Shown: in pieces, positions 35,979 to 43,012 of the stretch | Position numbering within the stretch: position 1 is the first letter of the stretch | How the letters are laid out: every line of letters starts with the position of its first letter | NCBI RefSeq assembly: GCF_016793705.1 | Contig: NZ_JAEULO010000026.1 | Coordinates: 1 to 53,997 of the forward strand | Reading direction: 5' to 3' | DNA from: Tabrizicola sp. | GTDB lineage: Bacteria > Pseudomonadota > Alphaproteobacteria > Rhodobacterales > Rhodobacteraceae | DNA length: 53,997 bases | Translations under genes and position numbers: made by a program | The notes under the pieces: model-generated | What the model was told of the DNA's origin: nothing | Seen by the model: only the letters and a program-made list of their open reading frames with translations | Databases searched by the model: none

Positions 35979-36418
35979 CGGCGATCCCCCATGATGCGGG
36001 CGGCGGTGGCGGCGGGGTCGGCCTGGTATTTGATCAGGGCGCGGTCGCCGGTCGCGGTGGTGATCTGGACGGCGCCGAGGAAGGGCCGGGCGGAGCGCAG
36101 TTGTGCCAGCGGGACCGCCCGGCCACCGGGACCGAGCAGCCGCCGGTCGGTCAGCCGCCAGGTCTCGTTGAGCGCCTCGGACGCCAGGTAAGCCGCCCGC
36201 GCGCCGATGGCGAGTACCGCGCCCAGGGGACCGGCGACGGGCCAGGGGTTGCCCAGCCAGACCAGTATCAGCCCCGCAGCTGCCCCGAGGACCACCGCCA
36301 TGATCAGGTGGCTGCGCCAATAGGCCGACCGGTCGGCGCGGAACTCGGCGACGAGGGACTCGCCCTCCTGCAAGGGGGTGACGGTGCCGAGGATGGGGTC
36401 GGGTTCGATCCGGGCCAT
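35975..36418 (-). CDS. Two-helix membrane protein with PH-like domain
   Basis: 147 residues: short N-terminal part ('LQEGESLVAEFRADRSAYWR'), two membrane segments (about 36-56 and 60-78) and a C-terminal stretch 'WRLTDRRLLG', 'VPLAQLRSARPFLGAVQI' that follows the bacterial PH (bPH2/YdbT-like) pattern. Coupled at both ends: its ATG overlaps the stop of the 39-residue gene by one base, and its stop overlaps the next start by four. Function unknown; likely an envelope or lipid-associated role. Confidence 0.78.
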   Translation of the reverse strand: MARIEPDPILGTVTPLQEGESLVAEFRADRSAYWRSHLIMAVVLGAAAGLILVWLGNPWPVAGPLGAVLAIGARAAYLASEALNETWRLTDRRLLGPGGRAVPLAQLRSARPFLGAVQITTATGDRALIKYQADPAATAARIMGDRR

Positions 36419-36537
36419 CAGGCGATCCAGACGAAGATGGTGGTGAAGACGGCGATGAAGACGAGGACGGCCGCGGCCACCATGCCGCCCTGGCGCATCT
36501 CCTCCCTGGTGGGCTTGCGGCCGGGGTCGGGGGTCAT
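36418..36537 (-). CDS. 39-residue single-pass membrane protein
   Basis: A very short gene easily missed: a charged N-terminus (MTPDPGRKPTREEMRQGG) followed by one hydrophobic helix (about 19-38, VAAAVLVFIAVFTTIFVWIA). It is held in place by overlaps: its ATG sits inside the ATGA junction with the upstream 179-residue gene and its TGA overlaps the next ATG by one base. Removing it would leave an unexplained 110-base hole in an otherwise gapless block. Probably a small subunit of a membrane complex with its neighbours. Confidence 0.75.
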   Translation of the reverse strand: MTPDPGRKPTREEMRQGGMVAAAVLVFIAVFTTIFVWIA

Positions 36538-37073
36538 GGGGCTTTGTCCTGAAGGTCGCGGATCATGAGGAACACCTTCTCGGCTTCGGCGATGTTTTCA
36601 AAGCCCGATTTGGTGGTGCCGAGATCGCCATCCGAGTCGCGTTCGAGCCGGGCGTGCAGCCAAACCGTACCGGCGCGCGGACCCGGCTCCAGTTCCAGCG
36701 CGGTGTAGGGCAGGATCGGGTAGACCTTGAGGCTGGGAAATCGCCCTTGCCGCATGACATAGGCGGCGCGGGTGGTCAGCGCGTAACGGATGTCGCGATG
36801 GGCGGTGCGGGCATGGATGAGCGGGCCGAAGACGAGGAAGGCCCCGAGCCCGCCGAAGGGCAGGGCGAAAGCGGTGAGGAAGAGCGCAAGCCCGGCGTCC
36901 GAGGTGGTGGGGGCCTGTGTCAGCCGGTGCAGGCCGAAGAGGAAGAGCGCGACGCCGAGGGCGAGGAAGGGCAGGCCGAAGACCATCAGGAAGACCGCCT
37001 TGCTGCGCTGGTGCAGGCCGGGGACGGGGGCGCCTTCCCAGAGGACGGTTTCGTTGGGGCGGAGGGGAATCAT
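36534..37073 (-). CDS. Membrane protein with PH-like domain
   Basis: 179 residues starting 'MIPLRPNETVLWEGAP', two membrane segments (about 29-50 and 66-90), then 'HRDIRYALTTRAAYVMRQG' and a C-terminal soluble domain with 'NIAEAEKVFLMIRDLQ'. The RYALTTRAAY/VYPI pattern resembles bacterial PH-like domains as in the neighbouring 147-residue gene. It starts 32 bases after the pyrB stop. Proteins of this type may be misnamed 'aspartate carbamoyltransferase' in annotations only because of adjacency (my recollection); it has no carbamoyltransferase motif. Confidence 0.78.
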   Translation of the reverse strand: MIPLRPNETVLWEGAPVPGLHQRSKAVFLMVFGLPFLALGVALFLFGLHRLTQAPTTSDAGLALFLTAFALPFGGLGAFLVFGPLIHARTAHRDIRYALTTRAAYVMRQGRFPSLKVYPILPYTALELEPGPRAGTVWLHARLERDSDGDLGTTKSGFENIAEAEKVFLMIRDLQDKAP

Positions 37074-37105
37074 GAGACGGAAACCGCGCGCCGGTCCGCC
37101 GTCCC

Positions 37106-38068
37106 TCACACCATCATCCCCACGATCTTCCGCCCCCGCTCGGCCCGCAGGTTCCGGGCCAGCAGGTCCATGCAGGCCATCCGCACCGCAACGCCCATCT
37201 CCACCTGGTCCTGGATCACGGAACGGTTGATGTCGTCGGCCAGGTCGCCGTCGATCTCCACCCCTCGGTTCATCGGGCCGGGATGCATGACGATGGCGTC
37301 CGGCGCGGCGTGGCTGAGCTTCTCGGCGTCGAGGCCGTAGCGGTGGTAGTATTCGCGTTCCGAGGGGATGAAGCCGCCGTCCATCCGCTCCTTCTGGAGC
37401 CGCAGCATCATCACCACGTCGGCGCCTTTCAGCCCCTCGCGCATGTCGTCGAACAGCTCGCAACCGAAGTCCTCGACGCCCGAGGGCATCAGGGTCGGCG
37501 GGGCGATCAGGCGCAGCCGGTTTTCCATTTTTCCGAGCAGGATCAGGTTGCTGCGGGCCACCCGGGAATGGGCGATGTCGCCGCAGATGGCGATGGTCAG
37601 GCGCTGCAACCGGCCCTTGGCGCGGCGGATGGTCAGCGCGTCCAAGAGGGCCTGCGTCGGGTGCTCGTGCCGCCCGTCGCCCGCGTTCAGGACCGCGCAA
37701 TCCACCTTCTGCGCCAGAAGGTTGACCGCGCCGGAAGCCCCGTGCCGCACCACCAGCAGGTCCGGGTGCATCGCGTTCAGCGTCATCGCGGTGTCGATCA
37801 GCGTCTCGCCCTTTTTCACCGAAGAATTGGCCACCGACATGTTCATCACATCCGCGCCCAGCCGTTTGCCCGCCAGTTCGAAACTGGACTGGGTGCGGGT
37901 CGAGTTCTCGAAGAAGAGATTGATCTGCGTCATCCCCGCCAGCACGTCGGACTGCTTCACCGTGCGGCGGTTCAGGTCGACATAGCGCTCGGCCAAGTCG
38001 AGGACCGTGGTGATCTCCAGGGGCGCGAGGTGCTCGATCCCCAGAAGATGGCGGGCGCGGAAGGCCAT
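37106..38068 (-). CDS. pyrB: Aspartate carbamoyltransferase catalytic subunit
   Basis: 320-residue enzyme of pyrimidine synthesis joining carbamoyl phosphate to aspartate. Carbamoyl-phosphate motif '[13 protein letters not shown]' (near residues 52-64; Gln where Arg is common), '[14 protein letters not shown]', '[11 protein letters not shown]', '[11 protein letters not shown]' and the '[12 protein letters not shown]' loop. ATG 38068. It heads the operon containing four small membrane genes and the inactive PyrC-like gene, as in class A ATCases that need a PyrC' partner. Confidence 0.95.
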   Translation of the reverse strand: MAFRARHLLGIEHLAPLEITTVLDLAERYVDLNRRTVKQSDVLAGMTQINLFFENSTRTQSSFELAGKRLGADVMNMSVANSSVKKGETLIDTAMTLNAMHPDLLVVRHGASGAVNLLAQKVDCAVLNAGDGRHEHPTQALLDALTIRRAKGRLQRLTIAICGDIAHSRVARSNLILLGKMENRLRLIAPPTLMPSGVEDFGCELFDDMREGLKGADVVMMLRLQKERMDGGFIPSEREYYHRYGLDAEKLSHAAPDAIVMHPGPMNRGVEIDGDLADDINRSVIQDQVEMGVAVRMACMDLLARNLRAERGRKIVGMMV

Positions 38069-38137
38069 GGTCGTCCCCTTGTCCGGTTTGGCCCTCTATC
38101 GCAAAGCCAAGGGGGCACGGCAAGCGGTCTGCTCGTC

Positions 38138-38254
38138 TGTAACTTCGTTCCTCCTCGCGGGCGCATCCCCGACGAGAAGCCGAAGGCACACGAGGAGGTG
38201 TTACTTGCGCTTCAGGTGTTCTTCCAAGCGCGGCATGATCTCGACGAAGTTACA
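38138..38254. repeat. Nested inverted repeats around the moaB 3' end
   Basis: Outer arms TGTAACTTCGT (38138-38148) and ACGAAGTTACA (38244-38254); inner arms CCTCCTCG (38150-38157) and CGAGGAGG (38191-38198). Both perfect. The structure runs from the pyrB–moaB gap into the last codons of moaB. The 132-base gap between the two genes has no other feature I can support. Confidence 0.5.
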
Positions 38255-38743
38255 GGGGTGGTGGCGGCTGTCGAGTTGCGGCTTCAGGATCTCGTCCCAG
38301 GCGTCGCGGCAGGCCCCGGGAGAGCCGGGGAGGGCGAAGAGATAGGTGCCTTGGGCGACGCCTCCGGTCGCGCGGCTTTGCACTGCGCTGGTGCCGATCT
38401 TCTGCATGGAAACCACCGTGAAGACGGTCCCGAAGGCCTCGATCTCCTTCTCGTAGACCTCGCGGTGCGCCTCCACCGTGACGTCGCGCCCGGTGAGACC
38501 GGTGCCGCCGGTGGTGAGGATCACGTCCACTTGCGGGTCGGCAATCCAGCCTTTGAGGCGGGCGACGATCGCGGGCCGGTCGTCGGTCACGATGCCCCGG
38601 TCGGCCAGCACATGCCCGGCCTGCGTCAGCCGGTCGACCAGCGTGTCGCCGGATGTGTCCGTCCCGGTCGTGCGGCTGTCGCTGACGGTCAGGACGGCGA
38701 TGCGGACCGGGTGGAAGGGCAGGCTCTCGTCAATGCGGGACAT
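38201..38743 (-). CDS. moaB: Molybdenum cofactor biosynthesis protein B
   Basis: 180-residue MoaB/MogA-fold protein that adenylates molybdopterin. 'IAVLTVSDSRTTGTDTSGD' near the N-terminus, 'TTGGTGLTGRDVT' near residue 79 and 'ALPGSPGACRDAWDEIL' near 144 are diagnostic. Length is usual. Four bases after the LysE-type gene on the same strand, probably co-transcribed with it and the UDG gene; no other molybdopterin gene is present. Confidence 0.94.
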   Translation of the reverse strand: MSRIDESLPFHPVRIAVLTVSDSRTTGTDTSGDTLVDRLTQAGHVLADRGIVTDDRPAIVARLKGWIADPQVDVILTTGGTGLTGRDVTVEAHREVYEKEIEAFGTVFTVVSMQKIGTSAVQSRATGGVAQGTYLFALPGSPGACRDAWDEILKPQLDSRHHPCNFVEIMPRLEEHLKRK

Positions 38744-38747
38744 GGGC

Positions 38748-39377
38748 TCAGTTCCTTGGCATCAGCGCCAGCCGCAGGGCCAGCGCGCCGAAGATCGTGG
38801 CGCTGATGCGGGAGAGCCATCTGGCCAGACCCGCCGACCGCGCAACGCGCTGGCCGATGGAGCCCGCGAACATCCCGACCGCACCGTTGACCAGAAGCCC
38901 GCCGAAGCTGAACACCAGCCCCAGCGTAAGGAACTGCGGCAGGATCGCGCGGGTCGGGTCGACGAACTGCGGCAGGAAGGCCAGGATGAAGAGGATCACC
39001 TTGGGATTCAACAGGTTGACCATCAGCCCTTGGCCAAAGGCCTTGGCGGTGGAGGTCGGCACCACCGTGGCCTCTGCCGTGAAGGGCGAGGCGCGCAGCG
39101 CTGCCACGGCGAGCCAGAGCAGGTAGCCGACCCCGAGCCAGCGGATCGCCTCGAAGGCCGCCGGATGCGCGGCGACGAGCGCCCCCAGGCCAAGTGCCGC
39201 GAGCAGGGTGTGGACCATCCCGCCCGTCGCGATCCCGAAATTCGCGGCCATCGCGGGCTTCCAGCCGGACTTCAACCCCTGGCCCAGGCAGAACATCATG
39301 TCCGCCCCCGGCGTGAGGTTCAGCGCCAGCCCGGCGGGGATGAAGGCGAGAAGGGTCAGGGGGTCGACGGGAAGCAT
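38748..39377 (-). CDS. LysE-family amino-acid exporter
   Basis: 209-residue inner-membrane protein with about six hydrophobic segments. 'LTPGADMMFCLGQGLKSGWK' near residue 22 is the LysE/RhtB signature (GxDMxF), and 'FGQGLMVNLLNPKVILFILAFLPQFVD' the second conserved block. Exports amino acids or their analogues; substrate unknown. Its ATG overlaps the upstream UDG stop by one base. Confidence 0.92.
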   Translation of the reverse strand: MLPVDPLTLLAFIPAGLALNLTPGADMMFCLGQGLKSGWKPAMAANFGIATGGMVHTLLAALGLGALVAAHPAAFEAIRWLGVGYLLWLAVAALRASPFTAEATVVPTSTAKAFGQGLMVNLLNPKVILFILAFLPQFVDPTRAILPQFLTLGLVFSFGGLLVNGAVGMFAGSIGQRVARSAGLARWLSRISATIFGALALRLALMPRN

Positions 39378-40156
39378 CAGCGCAGCCTTGCTTGCAGGGA
39401 AAGGAGGTCAGCCCAGGCCTCGCGCTTGGCGGCGGGATTGCGGAGCAGGTAGGCCGGGTGGGTCATCGGCAGAAGCGGCTTGCCGAGCGCCTGGCTCCAG
39501 TTGCCCCGCGCCCGCAGGATGCCCCTGGTTCCGGTCAGGGTGAAAAGGGGCGTGTTGCCCATGACCACGATCACCTCCGGGTCGACAAGCGCGATGTGCC
39601 GTTCGACGAAGGGGCGCAGCATGGCGATCTCGGCCGCTTCCGGGTCGCGGTTGCCGGGGGGCCGCCAGGGCATGACATTCGTGATGTAGAGCGCGGTCCC
39701 CGCGTCGGGGCTGGTGCGGGCGAGGCCGATCGTGGCGAACATCCGGTCCAGCAGCTTCCCCGCGCGGCCGACGAAGGGGCGCCCCTCGCGGTCTTCCTCG
39801 GCTCCCGGGGCTTCGCCCAGGATCAGGACCCGGGCCTCCGGGTTGCCATCGGCGAAGACGGTGTTCCGCGCGCCTCTCTTCAACTCGCAGAGGTCGAAGG
39901 CGGCGATGGACTCGCGAAGGGTGTCGAGCGATTGCGCCGCCGCCGCCGCCGCCTGCGCCACGGCGACCGGATCGGACCCGGCCGGCTCGGGCTGGGGGGC
40001 AGCTTTCGCAGCCACGGGCTTCGGCGCCTCCGCCGCCAGCGCATAGCGATTGATGGGGCCGTCGCCGATGGTTTCATCCGCCCCGGCCTCGACGCCCCAG
40101 GCCAGCGCGGCCAGCGCGGCATGCCAGTCGTCGGCGATTTCGGTGGCGATTCCCAT
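39377..40156 (-). CDS. Uracil-DNA glycosylase, family 4-like without Fe-S Cys
   Basis: 259 residues. 'LILGEAPGAEEDREGRPFVGRAG' (112-133 region, motif GEAPGAEED at 114-122), 'ITNVMPWRPPGNRDP' and 'MTHPAYLLRNP' (233-241) are those of UDG superfamily family 4/5. Family 4 enzymes normally carry four Cys for a 4Fe-4S cluster; this protein has a single Cys (C90), and the position of the third is Trp164 (VMPWRPPG). An Ala/Pro-rich N-terminal extension of about 75 residues is unusual. Probably a cluster-free variant as reported in rhizobia (recollection). Removes uracil from DNA. Confidence 0.87.
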   Translation of the reverse strand: MGIATEIADDWHAALAALAWGVEAGADETIGDGPINRYALAAEAPKPVAAKAAPQPEPAGSDPVAVAQAAAAAAQSLDTLRESIAAFDLCELKRGARNTVFADGNPEARVLILGEAPGAEEDREGRPFVGRAGKLLDRMFATIGLARTSPDAGTALYITNVMPWRPPGNRDPEAAEIAMLRPFVERHIALVDPEVIVVMGNTPLFTLTGTRGILRARGNWSQALGKPLLPMTHPAYLLRNPAAKREAWADLLSLQARLR

Positions 40157-40193
40157 GGGCCGAGACTAGGCCCTGCGCAAGGGCGCCACAACC

Positions 40194-40238
40194 GATCAGG
40201 GCATGGGCGATCAGGGCATGGGCGATCAGGGCGCGGGG
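40194..40238. repeat. 15-base tandem repeat, three units
   Basis: GATCAGGGCATGGGC twice (40194-40208, 40209-40223) and a diverged third unit (40224-40238). The third unit contains the stop codon of the DsbD-like gene. A local duplication at a gene end. Confidence 0.8.
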
Positions 40239-41017
40239 CAGCCCTTAACCTCGACCGCGCCGCCGGCGGCAAGGATGGTCATGGTGATCCCCGAGCGGTC
40301 CAGCGCGAAGGGCGCCCCGTTCGGGGGGACGAGTTCGGTCATGCTGACGAGTTCCCCGCCCTCGCGCTGGGTGATGGCCTCGGCGACCCAGACCTCGCGG
40401 TCGGTGGTTTCGAAGGCCACGACCTCGGGGCGACCGGGATCGGGCAGGCGGACACGGGCGGTGACCCGCAAGCCGTCGGTGATCGGGTCGACCTTGCAGG
40501 CGACGGCGGTCACCCCGGCCTCGCCCGCCGTTGCGGCACGGGCCTGAAGCGCAGCCTTGATGCTGGCGTCCGGCGCGCCGGGGGCGACGAGGTCGGAGGC
40601 CAGGTCCACGGTAGCGGGCAGGCAGATCTCGTCGCAGACCCCGAGCGCCATGACGACCGACAGCCTGACCGGGCGCGCGGGGTCCTCGGGCGTGATCTCC
40701 ACCGGCAGGACCAGGCGTTCGTGATAGCCGATGGTCTGCATTCCGTTGGCCTCGAACACCTCGGGCGCGGGCCAGTGGATGCGGACGGATTTCACGTTCC
40801 TGGACCCCGACCAGTCGAAGCTGGGCGGGATTCCCGCATCTCCCGGACTGCGCCAGTAGGTCTTCCAGCCGGGGGCGAGCCGAAGCTCGATCGCGGCCAT
40901 GTGGCTGCCGTTTTCCGTTTGCCAGCCGGGCCTTAGCTGGGCGGCGAGCACGTCGTCCTGCGTGGTGGCAAGGGCGGGGGTGGCAAGGAGAGCTAGGGCG
41001 GCGGCAGTTTTCAGCAT
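40226..41017 (-). CDS. Periplasmic DsbD N-terminal-domain protein
   Basis: 263 residues: signal peptide MLKTAAALALLATPALA, then an immunoglobulin-like domain of the DsbD_N type with 'LRPGWQTENGSHMAAIELRL', 'GWKTYWRSPGDAGIPPSF' and a Cys pair C128-x3-C132 in GVCDEICLP. There is no DsbD membrane or thioredoxin part in the same gene or next to it, so this is a stand-alone electron acceptor or a partner of a CcdA-type protein encoded elsewhere. ATG 41017 begins the signal peptide; the open frame extends further upstream without support. Confidence 0.87.
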   Translation of the reverse strand: MLKTAAALALLATPALATTQDDVLAAQLRPGWQTENGSHMAAIELRLAPGWKTYWRSPGDAGIPPSFDWSGSRNVKSVRIHWPAPEVFEANGMQTIGYHERLVLPVEITPEDPARPVRLSVVMALGVCDEICLPATVDLASDLVAPGAPDASIKAALQARAATAGEAGVTAVACKVDPITDGLRVTARVRLPDPGRPEVVAFETTDREVWVAEAITQREGGELVSMTELVPPNGAPFALDRSGITMTILAAGGAVEVKGCPAP

Positions 41018-41138
41018 GGGGCGAAAATAGGAAATACGGGCGGTATGGGAAATCACCTTTCGGCGAAGCGTCGTGAGCGTGGCGTTTTGGCCATGGCCGG
41101 GACTTGCCGGGCGCGGCATTGCGGACCATGTTCAAGGG

Positions 41139-41696
41139 ATGGACCTTGCCGGACAGATCCTGATCGCCATGCCGGGGATGGCCGACCCGCGCTTCGAGCG
41201 GAGCGTGGTGCTGATCTGCGCCCATTCGGACGAGGGGGCGATGGGGTTGATCGTCAACAAGCCATTGGAGGAGTTGAGCTTTTCCGGGCTGCTGGAACAT
41301 CTGAACATTCCCCTGGGGCCCAAGGGCCGCGACATCCGCGTGCATTTCGGCGGCCCGGTAGAGCGGGGGCGGGGGTTTGTCCTGCACTCCGCCGACTGGG
41401 CGCGGGACGGCGAGGGGACGATGCAGGTGCCGGGGGGCCTGGAGATGACCGCGACGATCAACGTGCTGGAGGCTTTGGCGAGCGGAGGCGGACCGGGTAA
41501 GGCCTTGCTGGCGCTGGGGTATTCCGGCTGGGGGCCGGGGCAGCTGGAGGCCGAGATCGCGCGGAACGACTGGCTGACGTGTGATGCGCCGGAAGCGTTG
41601 CTGTTTGCCCCCGACGACGGGGCCAAGTGGTCGGCGGCGCTGCGGGGGATGGGGATTGATCCTTTGACCCTGAGCGCGGCGGCGGGGCGGGCGTAG
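41139..41696 (+). CDS. yqgE: YqgE/AlgH family protein (UPF0301)
   Basis: 185-residue soluble protein of unknown function, with the family start 'MDLAGQILIAMPGMADPRFE' and 'LICAHSDEGAMGLIVNKP', then 'HFGGPVERGRGFVLHS' and 'ALGYSGWGPGQLEAEI'. ATG 41139 matches the family start; AAGGG lies immediately before it, closer than ideal. It is divergent from the DsbD-like gene. The 264 bases downstream hold only a candidate promoter for the nitrilase gene. Confidence 0.93.
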   Translation: MDLAGQILIAMPGMADPRFERSVVLICAHSDEGAMGLIVNKPLEELSFSGLLEHLNIPLGPKGRDIRVHFGGPVERGRGFVLHSADWARDGEGTMQVPGGLEMTATINVLEALASGGGPGKALLALGYSGWGPGQLEAEIARNDWLTCDAPEALLFAPDDGAKWSAALRGMGIDPLTLSAAAGRA

Positions 41697-41904
41697 GGGC
41701 CGCACGGACCTCCGGTAAGGGGTTGGGAACGCTAGGTTAATCCGGGGGATTTGGGGGCTGGAAGGGGGTCTTGGAACCGTCTTCTTTGCGTCTTCCTTCC
41801 GTCTGTACGCGCGGGGAGAGGGGAGGGCGTTAACCTTGGGGGGCGAATCGAGGTAGCGGCGGCCTGGCCGGACCAAGGTGAAGCGCAGAGGATTGACTGG
41901 AAAA

Positions 41905-41932
41905 TTGCTGCGGAGTTCGCTTCCTGTGCTAC
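41905..41932 (+). promoter_or_regulatory. Weak promoter candidate for the nitrilase gene
   Basis: TTGCTG (41905-41910), 16 bases, TGCTAC (41927-41932), 28 bases before the GTG start. An alternative TTGACT (41893-41898) has no good partner -10. The rest of 41697-41960 shows nothing I can support. Confidence 0.25.
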
Positions 41933-41960
41933 GTTTGCCGAGCAAGTTGGGAGGTGATCC

Positions 41961-42935
41961 GTGTCCGAACACTTCATCCTTGCTGCCATTCAGGCAGCGC
42001 CCATTTACCTGGATCGTCAAGCCTCAGTTGAAAAGGCAATTTGCCTGATTGCGGAAGCTGGTCGGAAGGGTGCTTCCTTGGCTGCCTTTGGCGAAACCTG
42101 GATTCCCGGTTATGCCTTCTTTGCCTTTGCTGAATCATCGGCTGCCCGCTGGGATGCGGCGCAATTGTATCTGGATCAGGCGATGACGATCCCCGGTCCA
42201 GAGGCGGACGCGCTTTGCGACGCTGCCAAGTCCGCAGATGTGGATGTCGTGATTGGAGTGGTCGAGCTTGAAAGCCGGACACGCGGAACGGTCTATTGCA
42301 CCAACTTGGTGATTGGGCGCGAAGGCCGCATTCTGGGTTGCCACCGCAAGCTGAAGCCGACCATGGAGGAGCGTATTGCCTGGGGTGAGGGGCGCGGAGA
42401 TGATCTGACTGTATGGGAGCGATCTTACGCCCGTATCAGCACATTGGCGTGCTGGGAACACCAGATGGTGCTACCTGGCTATGCACTGATGGCGCAAGGC
42501 ACCCAAGTGCATGTCGCCAATTGGCCTGGGGGAGAACCTGCCACCGTACCCGCGTCACCCGAGGCGCTTTGGTCGCGACAGGAACTTCTGTCGCGGGCCT
42601 TTGCATCGCAAGGGGCGTGCTATGTCATCTCCGTCGGGGGGATCATCACCCCTGACCTCGTGCCCGAACAGTTTCGTTCGCTTGCCTATTCCAGTGGGGC
42701 AGGCAGTCTGATTATCGATCCTCGCGGCGAGATCGTGGCCCGGGCACCTCGCGGCGAAGAGACAATTCTGACCTTCGAGGCCGATCCCTCTGTCATCCGC
42801 GCCGCAAAGACCGCCTGCGACTCGGCAGGGCATTACTCTCGGCCTGACATCTTTGAACTTCGCGTCCATGGCGTTCCGGTGACGTCTCTTGTTCCGGTGC
42901 GAGGGGAAGGCCGATGCAACACTAAGGATCGCTGA
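41961..42935 (+). CDS. Nitrilase-family hydrolase
   Basis: 324-residue carbon–nitrogen hydrolase. Triad Glu45 (FGETWIPGY), Lys130 (HRKLKPT) and Cys164 (ACWEH); true nitrilases usually have CWEN. 'GETWIPGYAFF' and 'RKLKPTMEERIAWGEG' place it in the nitrilase/cyanide dihydratase branch rather than the amidase branch. GTG 41961 follows GGGAGGTGAT (41949-41958), an almost perfect anti-SD match. Codons use A/T in third positions (ATT, GAT, GCT, CAA) far more than neighbours do, suggesting acquisition by transfer. Isolated between yqgE and a convergent gene. Confidence 0.9.
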   Translation: MSEHFILAAIQAAPIYLDRQASVEKAICLIAEAGRKGASLAAFGETWIPGYAFFAFAESSAARWDAAQLYLDQAMTIPGPEADALCDAAKSADVDVVIGVVELESRTRGTVYCTNLVIGREGRILGCHRKLKPTMEERIAWGEGRGDDLTVWERSYARISTLACWEHQMVLPGYALMAQGTQVHVANWPGGEPATVPASPEALWSRQELLSRAFASQGACYVISVGGIITPDLVPEQFRSLAYSSGAGSLIIDPRGEIVARAPRGEETILTFEADPSVIRAAKTACDSAGHYSRPDIFELRVHGVPVTSLVPVRGEGRCNTKDR

Positions 42936-42988
42936 GTAGGGTCTCGACCTCTCTGTGCGGCTGCACAATGAATGCGCACCCTACGGAA

Positions 42989-43005
42989 GTCGGGCAAGCC
43001 CCGAC
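42989..43005. terminator. Hairpin between convergent nitrilase and ALDH16
   Basis: GTCGGG (42989-42994) and CCCGAC (43000-43005), flanked by a looser CTACGG…CTACGG context. It lies 54 bases after the nitrilase stop and 8 bases after the ALDH16 stop, so it could act for both. No long T-run. Confidence 0.4.
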
Positions 43006-43012
43006 CTACGGG

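Noticed and set aside
41751-41957. Small plus-strand frame before the nitrilase gene
   Set aside because: No SD, no family resemblance, and it ends just before the strong SD of the nitrilase gene.
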